A DNA stretch of 64,000 nucleotides from Doryteuthis pealeii (Eukaryota; Mollusca; Cephalopoda; Myopsida; Loliginidae): contig CM042156.1 of NCBI GenBank assembly GCA_023376005.1, positions 46,779,159-46,843,158 of the forward strand, read 5' to 3'. This document shows positions 21,487 through 30,945 of the stretch, piece after piece (position 1 is the first letter of the stretch; each line of letters begins with the position of its first letter). The notes under the pieces were generated by a model that made no database searches, was not told the DNA's origin, and saw only the letters and a program-made list of their open reading frames with translations. A program made the position numbers and the translations under genes.

Positions 21487-21730
21487 AGGATGTGACACAA
21501 GGTCAATTTCTAAAGTGGAATTTAACAAGTTTCAATTCAAAGTTTTCCTTTTCCTAGGCTGGTTGCGTAACCAAAGTTAAAAAGCCCAGTCTGCTCTGTT
21601 TACCCATAGCTGGAGGGAGAATAGTTGGATGCATATTTTTCCAAAGGGTATCAGTACTATGTGAAATGCATCATCTAGGATTTAAATCCATTTCCAATGA
21701 TGATAACCATTACACCACATGCCTCCTAAT
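21487..21730 (-). mobile_element. SINE-B, diverged copy
   Basis: AGGATGTGACACAAGGTCAA, CCCATAGCTGGAGGGAGAAT and ACCATTACACCACATGCC are the reverse complement of the SINE-B end, middle and head. Confidence 0.75.
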
Positions 21731-22480
21731 GAAAGATGATGACTATTCCATTTAAAACTGATCATAGTTTAATAAAAAAAAAAAAAATTTAAATTAAAAA
21801 AAAAAAAAACAAGATAAAAACCCTTCAAAATGTCTAAAACGAGACAATTAAGATATTTAAGATAAAGAAATAAATAGATAAATCAAATAAAAAGAAGAAA
21901 TGTTTAAAAAGATTTAAATTAAGTGTTTTTATTTGTTTTTTTTATTTGCTCACCCCCCAACCCCAACAAAACAAACATCTGCTTAAAACAAAAATTAGAT
22001 AATTCATTGAATCTGTTTTATAATTTTGATCTAAGAAGTCAGCTGATTTGATTGGTCAATTCAATCAGCTTTTAAATTCTTTTGATTGGATATCAAAATT
22101 TGTACAAAAGGTCAAATCTGTACAATGATCAACTCAGTTTTCTCATCTCGACAAATAATGACTAAAAATTTTTAAAATAAATGAAAAGATAAAAAAATAA
22201 AAAAGAATTTTTTTTAAATTTTAGAATTTTTTTTTTAGATTTGACTTTTGTTTTTGTCGAATTGAACATTGCGTAATTAATATGGAAATATCTTGGTTTT
22301 TCTTTTTTGTACAATTTGTCTTTAACTCGTTTAATGAATTAGAATTATTAGATTTGGTTTTAATTATTTCATTTAAGTGTTAGAGTTTTTATTTCCAGGA
22401 AAATCAAAGACGTTTAAGTGAGGATATAAGTGGTTGAAGGATTTAAAAAAAAAAAAAAGGTTTCTACTTTACAGCTGCTG
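21731..22480. other. AT-rich stretch without a recognised feature
   Basis: Homopolymer A and T runs and a C-rich patch near 21950. No gene recognised. Confidence 0.5.
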
Positions 22481-22487
22481 ATACTTG

Positions 22488-22532
<45 letters not shown>
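22488..22532. repeat. poly-A run of about 45
   Basis: Uninterrupted A. A retroposon tail is possible, but no upstream body was identified. Confidence 0.8.
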
Positions 22533-22533
<1 letters not shown>

Positions 22534-22654
22534 AACATTTTACTTCATTTAAATTTGAAACATTAATTCCTGGTTTTAATGAAATTGATTATATCAAAGT
22601 TAAGTCTAAAATGTTTTCACTGGCATGGAAACATATGAGGGTGTTGTGTTACAC

Positions 22655-23016
22655 AGGAAAAGTTACAATTTTGGCAAGGGAAGAGAATAAATCACAATTT
22701 TTGCAGGGGGGGGTCACAATTTTGGTAGGGAGGTGGGAAAAGTCACAATTTTTGCAGGTTGCAGGGAGGGAAAAGTCACAATTTTTGCACGTTGCAGGGA
22801 AAAGTCACAATTTTTGCAGGGAGGGAAAAGTCACAATTTTTGCAGGTTGCAGGAGGGAAAAGTCACAATTTTTGCAGGTTGCAGGGAGGGAAAAGTCACA
22901 ATTTTTGCAGGTTGCAGGGAGGGAAAAGTCACAATTTTTGCAGGGAGGGAAAAGTCACAATTTTGGCAGAGAGGGGCTCACAATTTTAAAAAGAGGGAAA
23001 AGTCACAATTTATAGT
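22655..23016 (+). repeat. variable-length minisatellite, about 13 units
   Basis: Every unit contains GTCACAATTTTTGCAGG or a close variant; units come in short (about 22-26 b) and long (about 34 b, with added TTGCAGGGA) forms arranged irregularly. Edge units are more diverged than central ones. Open frames over it are artefacts of the repeat. Confidence 0.9.
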
Positions 23017-23311
23017 AGCCAGTTAGGGTTACATTTTGTAGAGATATATAAATGATTTATGGAAGAAACACTTTTGGTTTAAGATTTTTTTTTTCCTGTG
23101 ACATTTTTCATTCATGTTACACCAATCCCCATGCATTAAAAAAATCAGCATTCAATTTGCACTGAACACCAACAACAAGGAAATAATCAACTATATCCCC
23201 TACCAAGTTGATGTAACCAAAATTTTTCTGATCCCAAGCAGAAAATAGTGAATCAATTCTAATCAGTTTTTGATTTGTATTTTTCTTTCATCTTAATTTA
23301 TTTAGTTGCTT

Positions 23312-23355
<44 letters not shown>
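23017..23355. other. unique AT-rich sequence ending in (TA)n
   Basis: No gene recognised; TA tract at 23319-23354 borders SINE-A. Confidence 0.6.
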
Positions 23356-23357
<2 letters not shown>

Positions 23358-23359
<2 letters not shown>

Positions 23360-23598
23360 AACCATCCATGTAGTTCGCTCAGTCAGTAGAACATCTGCCT
23401 AGGAACCACAAGGTTCCTGGTTCGATACCGGCCATCAACAACTTGGTGTATGAGTAGCACAGGGATCTGTGCAGTAAAGTAAGGAGCTGGTGGTAGTTGT
23501 TGCATTCCCTTTCAGATGCAAACACAATCACCTGGGTCTAGCACTAGTGAAAAGGGGATAGATCTTATTGCTGTCAGTCTGATACTGACTTTAGACCA
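23358..23598 (+). mobile_element. SINE-A with intact box B
   Basis: The head has GTAGTTCGCTCAGTCAGTAG and an exact Pol III box B GGTTCGATACC at 23419-23429. The body GTGAAAAGGGGATAGATC and the 3' end TAGACCACTTGACAATTG follow. It is joined directly to SINE-C. Confidence 0.8.
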
Positions 23599-23601
23599 CT
23601 T

Positions 23602-23790
23602 GACAATTGACGTTTTACTATTTAACCCATAGCTTGGGGGAGGATATAAGGGGGTTCTTACTTTCACCAACGTTATTAGTCTGAAAGTGAACGTAATAGC
23701 AAGACTGAAGTTTGAACTCGATTACTACAATGTCACCATTCCAACATTTTAGCCACTACAGACTCGCCCCCTGGTGAGATTTGAACTCAA
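23602..23790 (-). mobile_element. SINE-C copy fused to SINE-A
   Basis: TACTATTTAACCCATAGCTT, GCAAGACTGAAGTTTGAACTC and TTAGCCACTACAGACTCG are the reverse complement of the SINE-C body and head; its tail is missing at the junction with SINE-A. Confidence 0.7.
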
Positions 23791-24050
23791 AACCCTTCTG
23801 CCTCAGCAAATCCTGGTTAAATACAACAGCTGCTCTTGGCAAACAGACTAAAAAAAAAAACTCTAGGGTTTAGCAGAAAAGGTCTGATCAAACCTTTAAA
23901 CGAACCCTTTATTTGGTAATGGCAGCTGCTGGTATTTCTTAATCAGGTTTCTTCAAAAGAAAAAGAAAAAAAAAATTAGGGACTCAAGTCTAAGTCTCGG
24001 AGACATTTCCAATTATTGATGTTTAATCATTGATGCAAGACTGTCCTTGG
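23791..24050. other. stretch without a recognised feature
   Basis: A runs near 23850 and 23970. No gene. Confidence 0.5.
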
Positions 24051-24108
24051 TGGCAACAGGCTCTCTGTAGTGGACTGTTGATGTCTGAAGTCACCCTGGC
24101 ACAACACC

Positions 24109-24305
24109 ATGAAGCAAAGAGCTCCAGAAGAGAGTGATGGCAACAAAGTACCAGCACATCAACATCTGCAGAGACAGCCTTCACATGCGACATCTGTGGT
24201 CGAGGCTGTTTTTCAAATATTGGACTTCACAGTCACAGGAGGCACTGTAACTTCAGCACAAGAACTAGATATTCTTCCAAGACTGCAATGCCAATATACT
24301 CATTG
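24109..24305 (+). mobile_element. LINE ORF2 C-terminal fragment with zinc finger
   Basis: The frame from 24156 encodes TSTSAETAFTCDICGRGC then FSNIGLHSHRRHC, a C2H2-type finger seen at the C-terminus of many invertebrate LINE ORF2 proteins. The reading frame shifts upstream (KQRAPEESDGNKVP in another frame), so it is a decayed copy. In active elements this domain follows the reverse transcriptase and helps bind nucleic acid. It is not a host gene. Confidence 0.55.
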
Positions 24306-24326
24306 ATGCAGAATGGTATGGTTTCT

Positions 24327-24770
24327 TTGTTTAATGGCATATCAACCCCTTGCAGGTTATTTAATGACAAAGCTATCCTTGTAGAAGAACAGTAGTAGTA
24401 CTATTTAACCCATGGATGGGAGGTTACAACTTTTCTAAGGATATTAATCTGACAGTGAACATAATAGTGCAACTAGAGTTGTTGGACTATATTACCTTTA
24501 GGCACCCCTTTTTGATCTCGATTAAGAAAGGACATGTTTTTCATTTACACCGCCAATATCCGGTTATTTGTTAGGGGTTAGTTTTCTTTTATAATTTTTT
24601 TTAAAACATCTAAAAATCGTCAGTTAAAACAACCGGATATTGACGGTGTAAATGAAAAACATGTCCTTTCTTAATCGAGATCAAAAAGGGGTGCCTAAAG
24701 GTCATATGGTCCAAGTTGTTTACTAGTATAATGTCACAGTTTAGCACATTAGCCACAGAGATCCCCCCCC
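24327..24770 (-). mobile_element. SINE-C split by a MITE
   Basis: 24327-24482 and 24714-24770 together make one SINE-C: tail TTAATGGCATATCAACCCCT, body AGAACAGTAGTAGTACTATT, then after the insert GTATAATGTCACAGTTTAGC. The insert is listed separately. Confidence 0.8.
24477..24719. mobile_element. 231-bp foldback MITE with AGTTGT duplication
   Basis: Element 24483-24713 starts TGGACTATATTACCTTTAGG and ends with its inverted partner; arms of about 80 bp differ at only a few positions. AGTTGT flanks it at 24477-24482 and 24714-24719. It interrupts SINE-C. The 6-bp duplication is my reading of the border; the superfamily is not clear. Confidence 0.85.
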
Positions 24771-24919
24771 CCACCCGATTCAGAATGATAAACTGTTGAA
24801 AGTTGCAATAAAAAACAACAAAAAACAAAAGTAACTAAAAAATTGTGATAAAAGAAAATAGAATTCAAAAACTGATAATAATGGGTGATGATAATTCTTC
24901 TTTAATAAATAAATAAATA

Positions 24920-24992
24920 CAGGGTGACCCCCACCCCCCAAAAAATAAAGAAAACCCAAATTCTGTTTTTTTTTGGGGGGGGGGTCACCCTG
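24920..24992. mobile_element. 73-bp miniature TIR element
   Basis: CAGGGTGACCCCC at the left and GGGGGTCACCCTG at the right, flanked by TA and then by AAATAAATAAATA on both sides. It is the smallest candidate TIR element here. Confidence 0.6.
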
Positions 24993-25204
24993 TAAATAAA
25001 TAAATAAGATAATATTGTTACAATTAGAAAATTTTGTAAAAGTGAAATATGATTGTCAATGTTGATTATGAATTTCATATTACAAATTTGATTAAAATGA
25101 TCAAAACATGTTTGGGGGGTCGGATCAGATTCTTCCAATCCTCTTTTGGTTTATTGGGGGTCAGAAATGAAAACAGCAAAAAGTAATCAGTCACCAATTT
25201 GATT

Positions 25205-25475
25205 AAAAAAAGAAAGAAAAAAGAAAAAAAAAAAAAAAAAAAAAGAAAAAAAGAAGAAAAAGAAAAAGAAAAAAAGAAGAAAAAAGAAGAAAAGAAGAAG
25301 AAAAAGAAAAAAGAAAAAGAAGAAGAAAAAGAAGAAAAAGAAGAAAAAGAAAAAAGAAAAAGAAAAAGAAAAAGAAAAAAGAAGAAAAAGAAAAAAAGAA
25401 AAAGAAGAAGAAAAAGAAGAAAAAGAAGAAAAAGAAAAAGAAAGAAAAAAAAAGAAAAAAAAGAAAGAAAAAAGA
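25205..25475 (+). repeat. 271-base uninterrupted purine tract
   Basis: Only A and G from 25205 to 25475, mostly GAAAAA and GAAGAA units. The long lysine/glutamate or phenylalanine/serine frames over it are artefacts. Confidence 0.95.
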
Positions 25476-25547
25476 CAAGCCAGAGAAGAGGGTGTCTAAT
25501 CATTTCCACAAAAAGAAACCAAGTGATTTAAAAAGGAGGTTAGGTTA

Positions 25548-26077
25548 TTTCGTTTAATGGCATATCAACCCCTTGCAGGTTATTTAATGCCACATCTTGT
25601 TTTGTTGTATATACAAGTTATAGGCGAATAGTTTGGAGGTAAATATCTTATTTCTAAATAAATTGTTAGTGAGAGATAAAATTTAGAAGTCAATTTTGCT
25701 TTATGGGTGTGGAAAAATACACCTGTACATAATTTTATTTCATAGATGTATCTTATTTATCCGATTTATAAGTTTTGGTGATTAAAGAGGAGGAGGGGGT
25801 GATGATGAGGATATTAGTATCTTAATGTGCATTTCAAAATAATTCTAAGAGAGAGGGGGGGGGGAACTTTTCAAATTGTATTTTATTCCATTTTGATCTT
25901 TAAAATTTGCAAAACAGCAACAAAATTTGTCTTGTTCGCTGCCAACAAAATTTCATGAACAGAATATTTTCTTTTTAAAATTGCACTTTTTTCTTTGTCT
26001 AGGTTCTTTTTATTTATGGTGTTACATCCAAATTCCCTCCAGCTGAATAAATACAACACCACCAGAAGGAGACATGG

Positions 26078-26080
<3 letters not shown>
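25548..26080. other. orphan tail then unique sequence
   Basis: A SINE-C/R tail (TTTAATGGCATATCAACCCC) at 25553-25590, then AT-rich sequence with no recognised gene. Confidence 0.5.
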
Positions 26081-26122
<42 letters not shown>

Positions 26123-26150
26123 TACATACATACATACATACACACACATG
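26081..26150. repeat. (TA)n and CA/CATA repeats
   Basis: Microsatellite bordering MITE-M copy 4. Confidence 0.9.
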
Positions 26151-26157
26151 CACAAAG

Positions 26158-26495
26158 ATGCTGATAGGTATGTGTTCTGCATCCTTGATGCATAAAAATC
26201 AAAAATGATGTAAAAAATTTTTTTTTAAATTTAAAAAAATCGTATCCATATGTCCCAGTATTTTGTTTTTTTCTTCCTTCACCATTTCAAGCTAACTGTA
26301 AATACATATCAATATTTTCTTGGAAACGAATTACACTGTATGGGTACAAGGTAGGAGTTAGACAGCTTTAGTTGTTCATAGATAAAAACTCTGCAATTTA
26401 TTAAGAAACTTTAGTTGGAACTCAAATTTCCTGAGGACTCATTCAAATCAAATTCTTGCGTCCCAAGAGGCACTAAATTAAAAAGCTATCAGCAT

Positions 26496-26496
<1 letters not shown>
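26158..26496. mobile_element. MITE-M copy 4
   Basis: GATGCTGATAGGTATGTG to GCTATCAGCATC. It is longer than other copies owing to a T/A-rich expansion near 26216-26240 and the segment AACTCTGCAATTTATTAAG also seen in copies 1 and 5. Confidence 0.8.
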
Positions 26497-26499
<3 letters not shown>

Positions 26500-26542
<43 letters not shown>

Positions 26543-26940
26543 CTCTACTAACGTATTAAGCACTTTATGTTTGTTATATCGCCGCCTTATCATTGTAAAA
26601 CTTGCAACAGCTAACCATTGTGACCATTTTCACCGGTAAGTCACTTTTTTCCACAAAAAACACACACATTATATATATATATATATAAGGTTGAGAGAGA
26701 AAGAGAAATATTTTAGGTAGAGAGAGAGAGAGAGAGGTTTTAGGTAGAGAGAGAGAGAGAGAGAGAGGGATAGAGGGTAGAGAAAGAGAGAGAGAGAGAG
26801 ATAGATAGAGGTAGAGAGATAGATAGAGTAGAGAGAGAGATAGATAGAGGTAGAGAGAGAGAGAGAGAGAGGGGGTAGAGAGATTTTAGGTAGGGAGAGA
26901 GAAAGCGAAAAAGATTAAGGCTGAGAGAAAGAGAGAGTTT
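26500..26940. repeat. (TA)n followed by long GA-rich tract
   Basis: TA at 26498-26538 and 26670-26688; GA-rich purine DNA with TAGATAGAG interruptions at about 26690-26940. The sequence 26540-26665 between is unique. Confidence 0.85.
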
Positions 26941-27540
26941 AAAAAAGATCCCCATAGAGCAAAGGATAGAACCTCACCTTGTTGAATCGGGGGGTGGGGG
27001 CGTGGAGGTTAGATAGTAAAGGAAATGAAGCGGAGAAGGATTTGAGGAAAATTTAGAATCACCTTTGAAAATAAAAAAAGGGAAGAGCCATGCCAGGGAG
27101 AAAGATAAGAATTCCACCCACACCAGGGAATCCCCAGAGAAATTCAATCCTCTTTCCACAGATAGAAGCATCTTGATGAACTGTTTGGCATAGAGTTGAT
27201 CAAATTTGTACTGTTCACCCAACCTCCTTCTTTACCACCTTCAACTGACTTCAAGGGCCAAACTGGGTCCCTCACCCCATGAATAGACTGATGTTATCTC
27301 TTAATGAGGACCCTGGAGTCTGCAAAGGTGATAGGCTCTTGGGTGGAAGAAGCACTCGGCCAGAGAGTAGTTAAGATAAAATTCCATATTTCAAGATATT
27401 GCTGAGATTATTGGCACAAATTAAGAAACATTTTTTTTGTTGTTGGTGGAAGATTCTTCACAATCATCAACCCACTTTTCTAGTTTATTTTTTTCATCCA
27501 TTGATATCAATTTTCATTTAAAAAGAAGTAAACCTTTTTT
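26941..27540. other. stretch without a recognised feature
   Basis: Slightly GC-richer than average around 27000-27360. No ORF or repeat copy recognised. Confidence 0.45.
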
Positions 27541-27544
27541 ACCT

Positions 27545-28165
27545 TGTATCATTTAGATTATTCAGACTAATATCATCATCTACATTGTTATTGTTATGAA
27601 TTTTGTGGTCATCTTTAGGCTTCAAGCAAGAGCACTGTCCTGCGGAAATCCCTTGTGTTAAGCAGATCACGAGAAGAAATCTTTGTTTACTCTTTGATGT
27701 CCCTTAATGTTGGGTATGATCCTTTGGTTGTTCCTTGGTGTTGCAGGTCCACGCGTCAATGCCAAACAAAGCGCAAATGAATGATTGTCAATACCAGCGA
27801 TTAAATAGTTAACTAACACATTCGGGCTGTTGATTGGCTGGGGTTTAAACCACGTGACCTTGCTTAGTCTATAAATTTAAGTGGTGGATTTCAGCACTCC
27901 TTACATACCAAAAATAATCCAACAGTTATCTGTACAACATTTCGGCCGATGTGCCCTCCGACCTTCTTCAGGTATTTCTTGTCTGACCCACGAGCCTTCT
28001 TGAACTTGAGAACCTTCTCTTCGAACTCACAAGCCTTCGTTTCAAACTCAAGAGCCTTCTTATCATAATCGGGAACATTCACGGAACTTTGAAACCAACC
28101 CTTTATTCAATCTATGGGGGTATACTGTTCTCATTCCGCTAATCGTAACTGGGTACAAGTATTAA
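27545..28165 (-). mobile_element. hammerhead-bearing element, two tandem terminal segments
   Basis: Read on the minus strand: a body piece with TTGAATAAAGGGTTGG, coding-like 21-bp units (28080-27990), a hammerhead-like core CTGAAGA...GAAAT (27971 down to 27939), a spacer with CCAATCA and TTTATAGACTAAG, then a second, decayed core near 27605-27640 and the tail AACAATGTAGATGATGATAT. Two related segments about 330 bp apart resemble the tandem terminal repeats of Penelope-like elements or retrozymes. The spacer also occurs at 33290-33515. The 63-residue frame (27891-28082) derives from the repeat units. Confidence 0.55.
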
Positions 28166-28188
28166 GATGTGTTAATTATTAGTTTGAC

Positions 28189-28355
28189 GAGATGGTTCCC
28201 GAGTTCGAGAAGGCTCCTAAGTTCAACAAGAAATGCCTGAAGAAGGCCAGAGGGCACATCGGCAGAAACGTTGTGCAGATAACTATGTAGATGAGGACAA
28301 TAGTTCAAATAATCCAAATGATAAAAATTATCAAGCCTCATCTCAAAAATTCAGA
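28189..28355 (+). mobile_element. hammerhead-bearing segment, inverted partner
   Basis: GTTCCCGAGTTCGAGAAGG units lead to CTGAAGA (28237-28243), a GGCC...GGC stem and GAAAC (28265-28269), then the tail with GATGAGGACAATAGTTCAAA and TCAAGCCTCATCTC. It lies head-to-head with the minus-strand copy, with a spacer of under 30 bases. Confidence 0.65.
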
Positions 28356-28384
28356 AAAATACTTTTTTTACCTTATTTGTCGGA

Positions 28385-28735
28385 AGTTTTGGAAGCATGG
28401 CACAACGGATATAAGGGTTGAGTTAATATACTTCTAAGTGACAATCATCTGTAGGCTGCAGGTTCAATCCTGACCACGAGCAATAAGAATATAAAATACT
28501 TAACATAGCTTAACACTTGTACCTGGTCATGATTAACTGAATGAGTTTATTCAGTCTAAGGTGGATTGAATAAAGAGTTCAGTTTGAAGTTCCATGAAGG
28601 CTCCCAATTATGATGTAAAGTTTCCCCTGAGTTTGACATAAAACACCTGAAGAAGGCCAGAGGGTATATCAGCTGAAATATTGTATATATAACAATAAAG
28701 ATGAGTACAACAGTCCAACAAATCTAAATATTTCA
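28385..28735 (+). mobile_element. SINE-D: tRNA-like head joined to hammerhead-like tail
   Basis: The head GGCACAACGGATATAAGGGT carries an exact box B GGTTCAATCC (28461-28470). The body AACACTTGTACCTGGTCATG leads to TTCCATGAAGG, then the core CTGAAGA (28647-28653), GGCC stem and GAAAT (28675-28679), and tail AACAATAAAGATGAG. The 37852-38215 copy has the same order. Confidence 0.65.
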
Positions 28736-28784
28736 AACTTTTTGACATTCTTTAATTTACAGTTTGACTGTCCCATCATTGTGT

Positions 28785-28912
28785 AATGGTCAACAAGCAA
28801 GTCTCATAGATCCAATTACTACTGAATAGCAAAGTTTGATCCTCATGGATGCCCCATACTTGCAACCTTGTGTCATATCCTACGAGTGGTGAACACGTTG
28901 GGTAAATAAATA
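28785..28912 (+). mobile_element. SINE-E copy
   Basis: AATGGTCAACAAGCAAGTCT, AATTACTACTGAATAGC, box-B-like GTTTGATCCTCATGG, CTTGTGTCATATCCTACGAG and GGGTAAATAAATACC follow the SINE-E order. Confidence 0.7.
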
Positions 28913-29154
28913 CCTACTGTACATGTTTAAGATATTAATCAATAAAACTTGTATGCTGACTAAATTTCAGGTTCAATAAAACAATTCCAATATTTTTTTA
29001 TCAATATTATTGGAGGGGGCGGATTAACCTGGAGGATTATCCAATATATATGGATCTCTATTCTTTATACTGACTGACCTCTCTATCATAATCGAGACTG
29101 GGTAAAGTAATTATAAGAAGAGTAAATTTGATGAATGGATGCTTCACCATAAGT
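28913..29154. other. stretch without a recognised feature
   Basis: AT-rich with no recognised repeat or gene. Confidence 0.5.
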
Positions 29155-29413
29155 AAAGTAAAAGTAAAGTCGTCAGGGCAGCCTAAAGTCAGTACCAGCC
29201 AGTCAGCGAGGGAGTCTATCCCCTTTTCAATAGCGCTAGACCAAGGAGATTGTTTTTAGCGTCTGAGGTGGAGCGCCACACCTACCATCAGCTCCTTACT
29301 TTACCGCACAGATCCCTGTGCTACTCATACGCTGAGTTAGCGAGGGTCGGTACCGAACTAGGAACCTTGTGGTTTCTAGCCGAACACTCTACCAACTGAG
29401 CTAACCGGCCCCT
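29155..29413 (-). mobile_element. SINE-A, full-length copy
   Basis: The right end ACCAACTGAGCTAACCGGCC is the reverse complement of a tRNA-like start with box A; GGTACCGAACTAGGAACC is the box B side. The body CCCTTTTCAATAGCGCTAGA is conserved. Confidence 0.8.
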
Positions 29414-29454
29414 ATTATATTGGAGAGGGTACCATGCTCGGTATTTCTCTTTGG

Positions 29455-29685
29455 TTTGGTTTATTTGTTTAATGACATATCAACTGAGTTGGATTATGTA
29501 ATGCCAAAGCTATCCTTGCAGAAGAACAGTAGTGATACTATTTAACCTATAGCTGGTGGGATGGGGGGGGTTCATACCTTTCCCAAGAGTATTAGTCCAA
29601 AAGAGAATGTAATAGCAAGACTGGGGCTGGAACCCGCTTACTACGATGTCACAATCCAGTTTGTTACCTATGACGTCATGGGGAG
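29455..29685 (-). mobile_element. SINE-C copy
   Basis: Tail TTTAATGACATATCAACTG, body GAAGAACAGTAGTGATACT, core TACCTTTCCCAAGAGTATT, head ACTACGATGTCACAATCCAG. Confidence 0.75.
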
Positions 29686-29850
29686 TACCCTTATTTCTGT
29701 TTTTTTTATCAGCTCTCAAGGAACTGAGGGATATTTGATGGTGCCCATCTCTTTATATAATCATGCAACAGATTGCACTGGTTTATATGGTACCAAGAGC
29801 AAGGAACAGTCTTTGATCTGACCTATCAGTTCTTTCATTGTGGTATGCAA

Positions 29851-30135
29851 GAGGCATTTGTGATGTAATAGTAGTTATCATCACCGGAAATGGATACTGA
29901 GACCAGAGTTCAAATCCTAGATGAGACTGTTTGCATATCATATAGGGCTAATACTCTTGGGAAAAGTATGCATCCAAACTATTCTCCCTCCAGCTATGGG
30001 TAAATAGTAAAGCAAACTGGGCTTTTTAACCATTTTAGAAGGAAATTTGAATTGAAACCTGTTAAACTTTTAAACGTTAAAAGTTTTGTTAAAAGGAAAA
30101 AAAAAAATGACCTTGTCTCACATCCTCTGTGTGTG
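29851..30135 (+). mobile_element. SINE-B, diverged copy
   Basis: Head GTGATGTAATAGTAGTTATC with box-B-like GAGTTCAAATCCTAG, core CTAATACTCTTGGGAAAAG, AGCTATGGGTAAATAGTAAAG and CTTGTCTCACATCCTC before (TG)n. A small hairpin (ACTTTTAAACGTTAAAAGT) interrupts the 3' part. Confidence 0.75.
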
Positions 30136-30261
30136 TGTGTGTGGGGGGGGGTAAAAATACATACTAGTGACAAAACTATATCTATTTTCATTAGGTCATG
30201 CTGAAAGCAGATTCCCATGACTCACCACCCGTCCCTATCATTCATCACTTCTGGCCAGTCC

Positions 30262-30595
30262 TCCACATGGCATCCAGTGTCTGTACAGAAAGCAATGCCA
30301 ATATATGCATAGGAATTGCATGGACTGCTATAGACAGATTATCGATAATATGAAAATCTGATCTCTCTGATAAAGTGAGAATTCTTCCAAGCTGTAGCCA
30401 TATCAGTGCTATTGTATGGCTGCACCACTTGAACTTTAATGAAACGCTTGGAGAAAAAGCTAGATGGGAACTACGCAAGGATGTTGTCTGCTGTCTCTGA
30501 CAAATCCTGAAAACAGTACCTTACAAAAAAGCAACTCTGCCGCCACTTACCACCTATATCACACAAACCACATCCAATAGGGAGTACATATGGGG
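30262..30595 (+). mobile_element. LINE ORF2 fragment (RTE-like), decayed
   Basis: In shifting frames it encodes GIAWTAIDRLSII and KSDLSDK, then AISVLLYGCTT, LMKRLEKKLDGNYARMLS and TKKQLCRHLPPIS, the conserved region after the reverse transcriptase of a common invertebrate LINE. Stops and frame changes show it is dead. The same protein region is intact at 59375-59842. Confidence 0.7.
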
Positions 30596-30687
30596 AAGTG
30601 GTTAATGTGCTGGACTGCAACATCAAACTCTAGTCTCACAAAAATAAAAATATAAAAAGATCCATTTTTTTGTTTTTAGCTTATAGT

Positions 30688-30945
30688 AAAGTAGGCAGAG
30701 TGGCTTATTGTCGGTATCAGCCAGACAGCAAGAAAGTCTATCCTCTTTCTTACTAGCGCTAGACCAGGGAGATTGTTTTTGCATCTGGGGTGGAGTGCCA
30801 CACCTATCACCAGCTCACCACTTTGTCTCGCACAGATCCAAGCAGTACTACTCATGCACTGAGTTAGTGAAGGCTGGTATCAAACCAAGAACCTTGTGGT
30901 TCAGAGTTGAATGCTCTACTAACTGAGCTAAACTAGCCTCTTTAA
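30688..30945 (-). mobile_element. SINE-A copy
   Basis: TACTAACTGAGCTAAACTAGCC at the right is the reverse complement of box A; TTACTAGCGCTAGACCAGGG and GGTGGAGTGCCACACCTATC are body segments. Confidence 0.8.

Noticed and set aside
17705..23016. CRISPR-like array
   Set aside because: Tandem units lack unique spacers, and the window is clearly eukaryotic.
22485..23026. 176-residue repetitive frame and two others over the same array
   Set aside because: All three frames are open because of the minisatellite unit; poly-A supplies the N-terminal lysines.
23358..23598. Functional tRNA gene
   Set aside because: Box A and box B are present, but the acceptor and anticodon stems do not pair and the unit continues as a dispersed 240-300 bp SINE.
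25199..25531. 110-residue lysine/glutamate frame and the opposite phenylalanine-rich frames
   Set aside because: They are translations of an uninterrupted purine tract with no protein-like composition.
26415..26639. Frame crossing MITE-M and (TA)n
   Set aside because: Made of transposon end and microsatellite sequence.
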